Shown here: positions 6,611-8,901 of the stretch, in pieces
Position numbering within the stretch: the stretch's first letter is position 1
How the letters are laid out: each line of letters starts with the position of its first letter
DNA from: Acidobacteriota bacterium
GTDB lineage: Bacteria; Acidobacteriota; Vicinamibacteria; Vicinamibacterales; 2-12-FULL-66-21
Direction of reading: 5' to 3'
Assembly (NCBI GenBank): GCA_020200195.1
Contig: JAIVJE010000371.1
Span: 1 to 8,901, forward strand
DNA length: 8,901 nt
The notes under the pieces: model-generated
What the model saw: the letters and a program-made list of their open reading frames with translations, nothing else
What the model was told of the DNA's origin: nothing
The model's database searches: none
Translations under genes and position numbers: made by a program

Positions 6611-7246
6611 ATGATGCGCAGGCTTCTGCTCGTCGTTCTCTGTGGGGGCGGTCTCGTGCTGCTCGCACTGGGCGGTCAGGGGATCTATCTCGCGGTCTCG
6701 AACCCACGGCGGATTGAGATGTCGTGCGACGCGTTCTCCCGCGGCCGCCCCGACGCGCTGTGGCTGCGCCTGACCGATTGCGAGCTCGACTATCTCGGCG
6801 CTGGATATCACGAGTCGCGCGGCCGCATCAGTGAGTTGTTCTTTCCCGTTCGCCCGTCGGGCCGTCCCCGTTCAGAACCCGCGCCCCTTGTTGCCGCCAC
6901 GCGCGACCCCGCAGTGCTCGCACTCGCCGAAGACACCATGGGCGGCCCGCAACAGCCCGAGCAGGAGCAGTATCTCGTGATGATGCTGAGGATCGTGACG
7001 ACCCTCCGGGCCGCGCGTGAAATCGAAGGCTACAGACGCGCGGGTGATGGTCTATTCCTTGCTGTCGAGCGACTGCCTGAAGGCGTGCCCGGCGACGAAT
7101 GCGATTCCGGCGGACAGCGCCCGGTCGAGGAGCGCGCGCGAGCTGACGCCGGCCGAGAGGCGGCACCAGAGATACAGGCCGCCGTGCGGACGGCCGACTC
7201 GGAGAGCACCAGGCGGAATGTGCCGCTGCATGGCGGCGAGCATTAG
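6611..7246 (+). CDS. Membrane-anchored protein, N-terminal part genuine, C-terminal tail probably a chimeric read-through
   Basis: A 211-residue open frame. Residues 4-29 form one hydrophobic membrane segment or uncleaved signal after the positive MMRR start. They are followed by an extracytoplasmic-looking part with CDAFSRGRPDALWLRLTDCELDY (Cys39 and Cys57, about 39-61) and FFPVRPSG (77-84), which recalls a family of uncharacterised small membrane proteins. That resemblance ends near residue 141 (about base 7033). The remaining 70 residues, rich in Arg, Glu, Gly and Ala, lie antisense to the MocR coding sequence (195 bases of overlap) and look like shadow translation. I infer that the true 3' end was lost in a deletion joining this gene to the MocR gene. 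No Shine-Dalgarno is obvious before the ATG at 6611; the next ATG at 6614 is equally possible. Function unknown. Confidence 0.5.
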   Translation: MMRRLLLVVLCGGGLVLLALGGQGIYLAVSNPRRIEMSCDAFSRGRPDALWLRLTDCELDYLGAGYHESRGRISELFFPVRPSGRPRSEPAPLVAATRDPAVLALAEDTMGGPQQPEQEQYLVMMLRIVTTLRAAREIEGYRRAGDGLFLAVERLPEGVPGDECDSGGQRPVEERARADAGREAAPEIQAAVRTADSESTRRNVPLHGGEH

Positions 7247-8271
7247 CGCACAGCGCCGCGCGTGCTCCCCCCTGAGCGTTTTGAGATGAGCGTCGAAATC
7301 CCCCTCGCTAATGAGCCGCGCCATCGCAAATTGCACGAGGTTCTGCGTGTGGGGATCGAGGCGCTGCTTGATGATCGCGATCTGGTCGATGATGGAGGGC
7401 GCCGCGGACAGCCAGCCGAGACGGAGCCCCGGCGCCATCACCTTCGAGAAGCTGTTCAGGTAAATGACCAGGTTCTGCCCATCGAGTTCCCGCAGCGACG
7501 GCGGCGGCACGTCCGTGAAATACAGCTCTCGATAGGTGGCGTCCTCCACGATCGGCACGCGATACCGCTCCGCGAGCTTCAACAGCTCGCGGCGTGTGCG
7601 GATCGGCATGGTCACGCCCGTCGGGTTCTGGAACGTGGGGTTGGTGTAGATCAGCTTCGGGCGGTACCGGACGAGCAGATCTTCGAGCTCGTCGATGTCG
7701 CTGTTCAAGACGTCCCAGCCAATCAACTTTGCGCCGGCGGCGTGAAACGACTGAATCGCCCCCAGATAGCCGGGCCGATCGATGATGACGGCATCCCCCG
7801 GATCGATCAGGCACCGCGCGATCAGATCCAGCCCCTGCTGGGCACCTGCGAGCACCAGCACGCTCTCGGCCGGCACGCCGAAGCGATCGGCAATCGCGCC
7901 GCGCAGCGCCGGCTGTCCTTCCGTCGGCCCGTGACTCCAGACCGCTCGGGCGTCGCGCTTGAGCGCCTGGTCGCCGCTGACGCGATCTTGCCGCGCCACG
8001 CGAACGGGGTGCCCGCCGGCTCCGGTACCGCGCAGACAAATGTGCCGCGGCCGACGTACCCTCGCAGGAGGCCGCGCGCTTCCAGCTCGCGATACGCGCT
8101 CACCACGGTCGTCCGGCTGATCCTGAGGCGCTGCGCCAGCTCACGCTCGGGCGGCACCTTCGCGCCCGACGGCAGCTCGCCGGACGAAATCGCCGATTCC
8201 AGCAGCGTCACGAGGTGCCCGTACAGGGGGCGCTCGGTGCGGACGAACTGACGTTCGATGCGGTGAATCAT
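7052..8271 (-). pseudogene. MocR-type (GntR plus PLP aminotransferase-like) regulator, frameshifted and 3'-truncated
   Basis: The intact gene would encode a GntR winged-helix DNA-binding domain fused to a fold-type I aminotransferase domain that senses PLP or an amino compound. From ATG 8271 (AGGAGA at 8276-8281), one frame encodes the wHTH with ERELAQRLRISRTTVVSAYRELEARGLL (42-69) and the linker to about AWRGKIAS. Homology then moves to another frame near 7970-7985, resuming at QALKRDARAVWSHGPTEGQPALR and continuing through AGAQQGLDLIARCL, NPTFQNPTG, DATYRELYF and the PLP-lysine motif NSFSK (Lys codon 7442-7444). Roughly 45-50 residues that normally lie between linker and aminotransferase core appear missing, so this is an internal deletion rather than a one-base read error. 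The protein also stops about 8 residues after AGHAF, without the closing LRL-type strand and last helix. Two lesions make function unlikely. Confidence 0.8.
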
Positions 8272-8343
8272 GGGTTCTCCTGCGCGGGGCCCCGGATACC
8301 AGCTGTGGGTCACCAGTCTCGGGCCGCACCATCCGGAATGCGA

Positions 8344-8416
8344 GGTCCAATGATGGATTGGTTGCCGGCTCTCGGTCAATCTGTTGGGTTTTTTGGGGAT
8401 CTGCTGGCGGTCCAAT
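8344..8416. repeat. GGTCCAAT direct repeat with CCAAT/ATTGG palindrome, possible MocR operator
   Basis: GGTCCAAT occurs twice in the same orientation, at 8344-8351 and 8409-8416, 65 bases apart. The first copy is also half of an inverted repeat, CCAAT-GATGG-ATTGG (8347-8361), and a further ACCAAT lies at 8431-8436. All fall in the 165-base gap upstream of the MocR-type gene, where such regulators usually bind direct or inverted repeats. The rest of this gap (8272-8436) shows a GC-rich leader, a run of six Ts near 8391 and no convincing terminator for the flavoprotein gene. Confidence 0.35.
8350..8379 (-). promoter_or_regulatory. Putative promoter of the MocR-type pseudogene
   Basis: Minus strand TTGACC (8374-8379) and CATCAT (8350-8355) with an 18-base spacer, about 80 bases before the ATG at 8271. 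The -35 matches 5 of 6 and the -10 4 of 6 positions of the sigma-70 consensus. The -10 is covered by the CCAAT-N5-ATTGG palindrome at 8347-8361, as expected of an autoregulated gene. Confidence 0.3.
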
Positions 8417-8436
8417 CGTCAGGAAAGCATACCAAT

Positions 8437-8901
8437 TTAGGCCCAATCCAGCTTCAGCAGGTCGGTATTGATAGCGAACGCGGCCTCCGCACCTTCGGCG
8501 GCGGCAACGATGACCCATTGCACGGCGCGCGACGCGTCGCCGGCGACGAACAGTCCCGGGAGGTGTGTCGTCTCGTACTTGCCCGTGCGGACGGTGCCCT
8601 TCTCGTTGAACTCGCACTTGAGACGGGTGAGAAGCTGCGACCGCTGCGACTGCCCGGTCGTGAAGAACAGCGCACGCCGGGCCAGTCTGGATTCATCCTC
8701 GAACACGACGTGTTGCAGAATGCCGTTCTGTCCCTCGAGCCGTTTGACGCGCTCTTCCCGAAGCGTGATGCCGTTGCGTTCGAGGCGACCACGCGCGTCG
8801 CCGTCGAGCTCGCACGGTCCGTCAGTGCACAACACGAGATCCCGACTCCAGACGATCAGCTCGAGCGACAGGCCCAGTCCTCGATCTCCGCGGCCGTAGA
8901 T
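8437..8901 (-). CDS. Thioredoxin-reductase-like FAD/NAD(P)-dependent oxidoreductase, C-terminal part; 5' end outside window
   Basis: The frame is open from the window edge to TAA 8437-8439 and shows the last 154 residues of a class II flavoprotein of the thioredoxin reductase superfamily. YGRGDRGLGLSLELIVWSR (fragment residues 2-20) corresponds to the NAD(P)-binding beta-alpha-beta segment. LVLCTDGPCEL (22-32) is its next strand. ALFFTTGQSQRSQLL (77-91) and LPGLFVAGDASR (114-125) belong to the FAD domain, the latter with the FAD-contacting GD. The tail AEGAEAAFAINTDLL is typical. Any redox CxxC pair would lie upstream, outside the window, so it cannot be called a true thioredoxin reductase; related enzymes reduce other partners. 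It lies on the same strand as, and upstream of, the MocR-type pseudogene, with 165 bases between them. Confidence 0.87.
   Translation of the reverse strand: MYGRGDRGLGLSLELIVWSRDLVLCTDGPCELDGDARGRLERNGITLREERVKRLEGQNGILQHVVFEDESRLARRALFFTTGQSQRSQLLTRLKCEFNEKGTVRTGKYETTHLPGLFVAGDASRAVQWVIVAAAEGAEAAFAINTDLLKLDWA

Noticed and set aside
6527..6811. 95-codon N-terminal extension of the YHS gene
   Set aside because: No similarity, and a near-perfect GGAAGGAGG sits directly before the internal ATG at 6526. The extension also runs antisense into the genuine part of the membrane-protein gene.
7262..8251. 329-codon plus-strand open frame
   Set aside because: It is the antisense of the MocR-type gene in GC-rich DNA. 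The translation shows no domain, and the minus strand has clear aminotransferase motifs.
8389..8397. T-run after the flavoprotein gene, considered as an intrinsic terminator
   Set aside because: The run is of A on the transcribed minus-strand sense and has no GC-rich stem before it.
8272..8415. 48-codon N-terminal extension of the MocR-type gene
   Set aside because: AGGAGA precedes the ATG at 8271, and the translated extension is low in similarity and covers the promoter-like and repeat elements.

Overview
The window is GC-rich (low to mid 60s percent by eye), gene-dense bacterial chromosome. No phage, plasmid, insertion sequence, CRISPR or RNA gene is visible. Gene content and codon style (D-aminoacylase, M29 aminopeptidase, YbdK-type ligase, a PLP-domain GntR regulator) suit a free-living soil or sediment bacterium. 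Acidobacteriota is my best guess, but nothing here proves the phylum. Both window ends cut genes.

Layout. (1) 1-1514, plus strand: the 3' part of an N-acyl-D-amino-acid deacylase, overlapping a compact alpha/beta-hydrolase (esterase family) at TGATG. (2) 1519-6526, minus strand: a compact run read from right to left. It comprises a 50-residue YHS-domain metal-binding protein, a YbdK-type carboxylate-amine ligase, a RimK-like ATP-grasp ligase (ATGA overlap), a circularly permuted ATP-grasp ligase (TAA directly followed by ATG), an M29-type aminopeptidase, and a small half-rhodanese gene overlapping the aminopeptidase 3' end. The half-rhodanese has an in-frame UGA two codons after the catalytic-loop Cys, where many relatives carry a second Cys. 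A perfect 7-bp hairpin follows at bacterial-SECIS spacing. (3) 6611-8271: a plus-strand membrane-anchored protein and a minus-strand MocR-type regulator that meet tail to tail. Both appear to have lost their 3' ends at about the same point, and the MocR gene also has an internal deletion with a frameshift. (4) 8437-8901, minus strand: the 3' part of a thioredoxin-reductase-like flavoprotein.

How it may work together. Three ATP-dependent carboxylate-amine (amide-bond-forming) ligases in strict translational order, followed by an aminopeptidase and a sulfur-transfer-type protein, suggest a small peptide-like or thiol metabolite pathway whose product cannot be named from sequence. The D-aminoacylase/esterase pair converges on this run with 4 bp between stop codons. 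The regulator/membrane-protein block looks like a decaying region. The two points most worth following are the candidate selenocysteine rhodanese and the three-ligase cassette.
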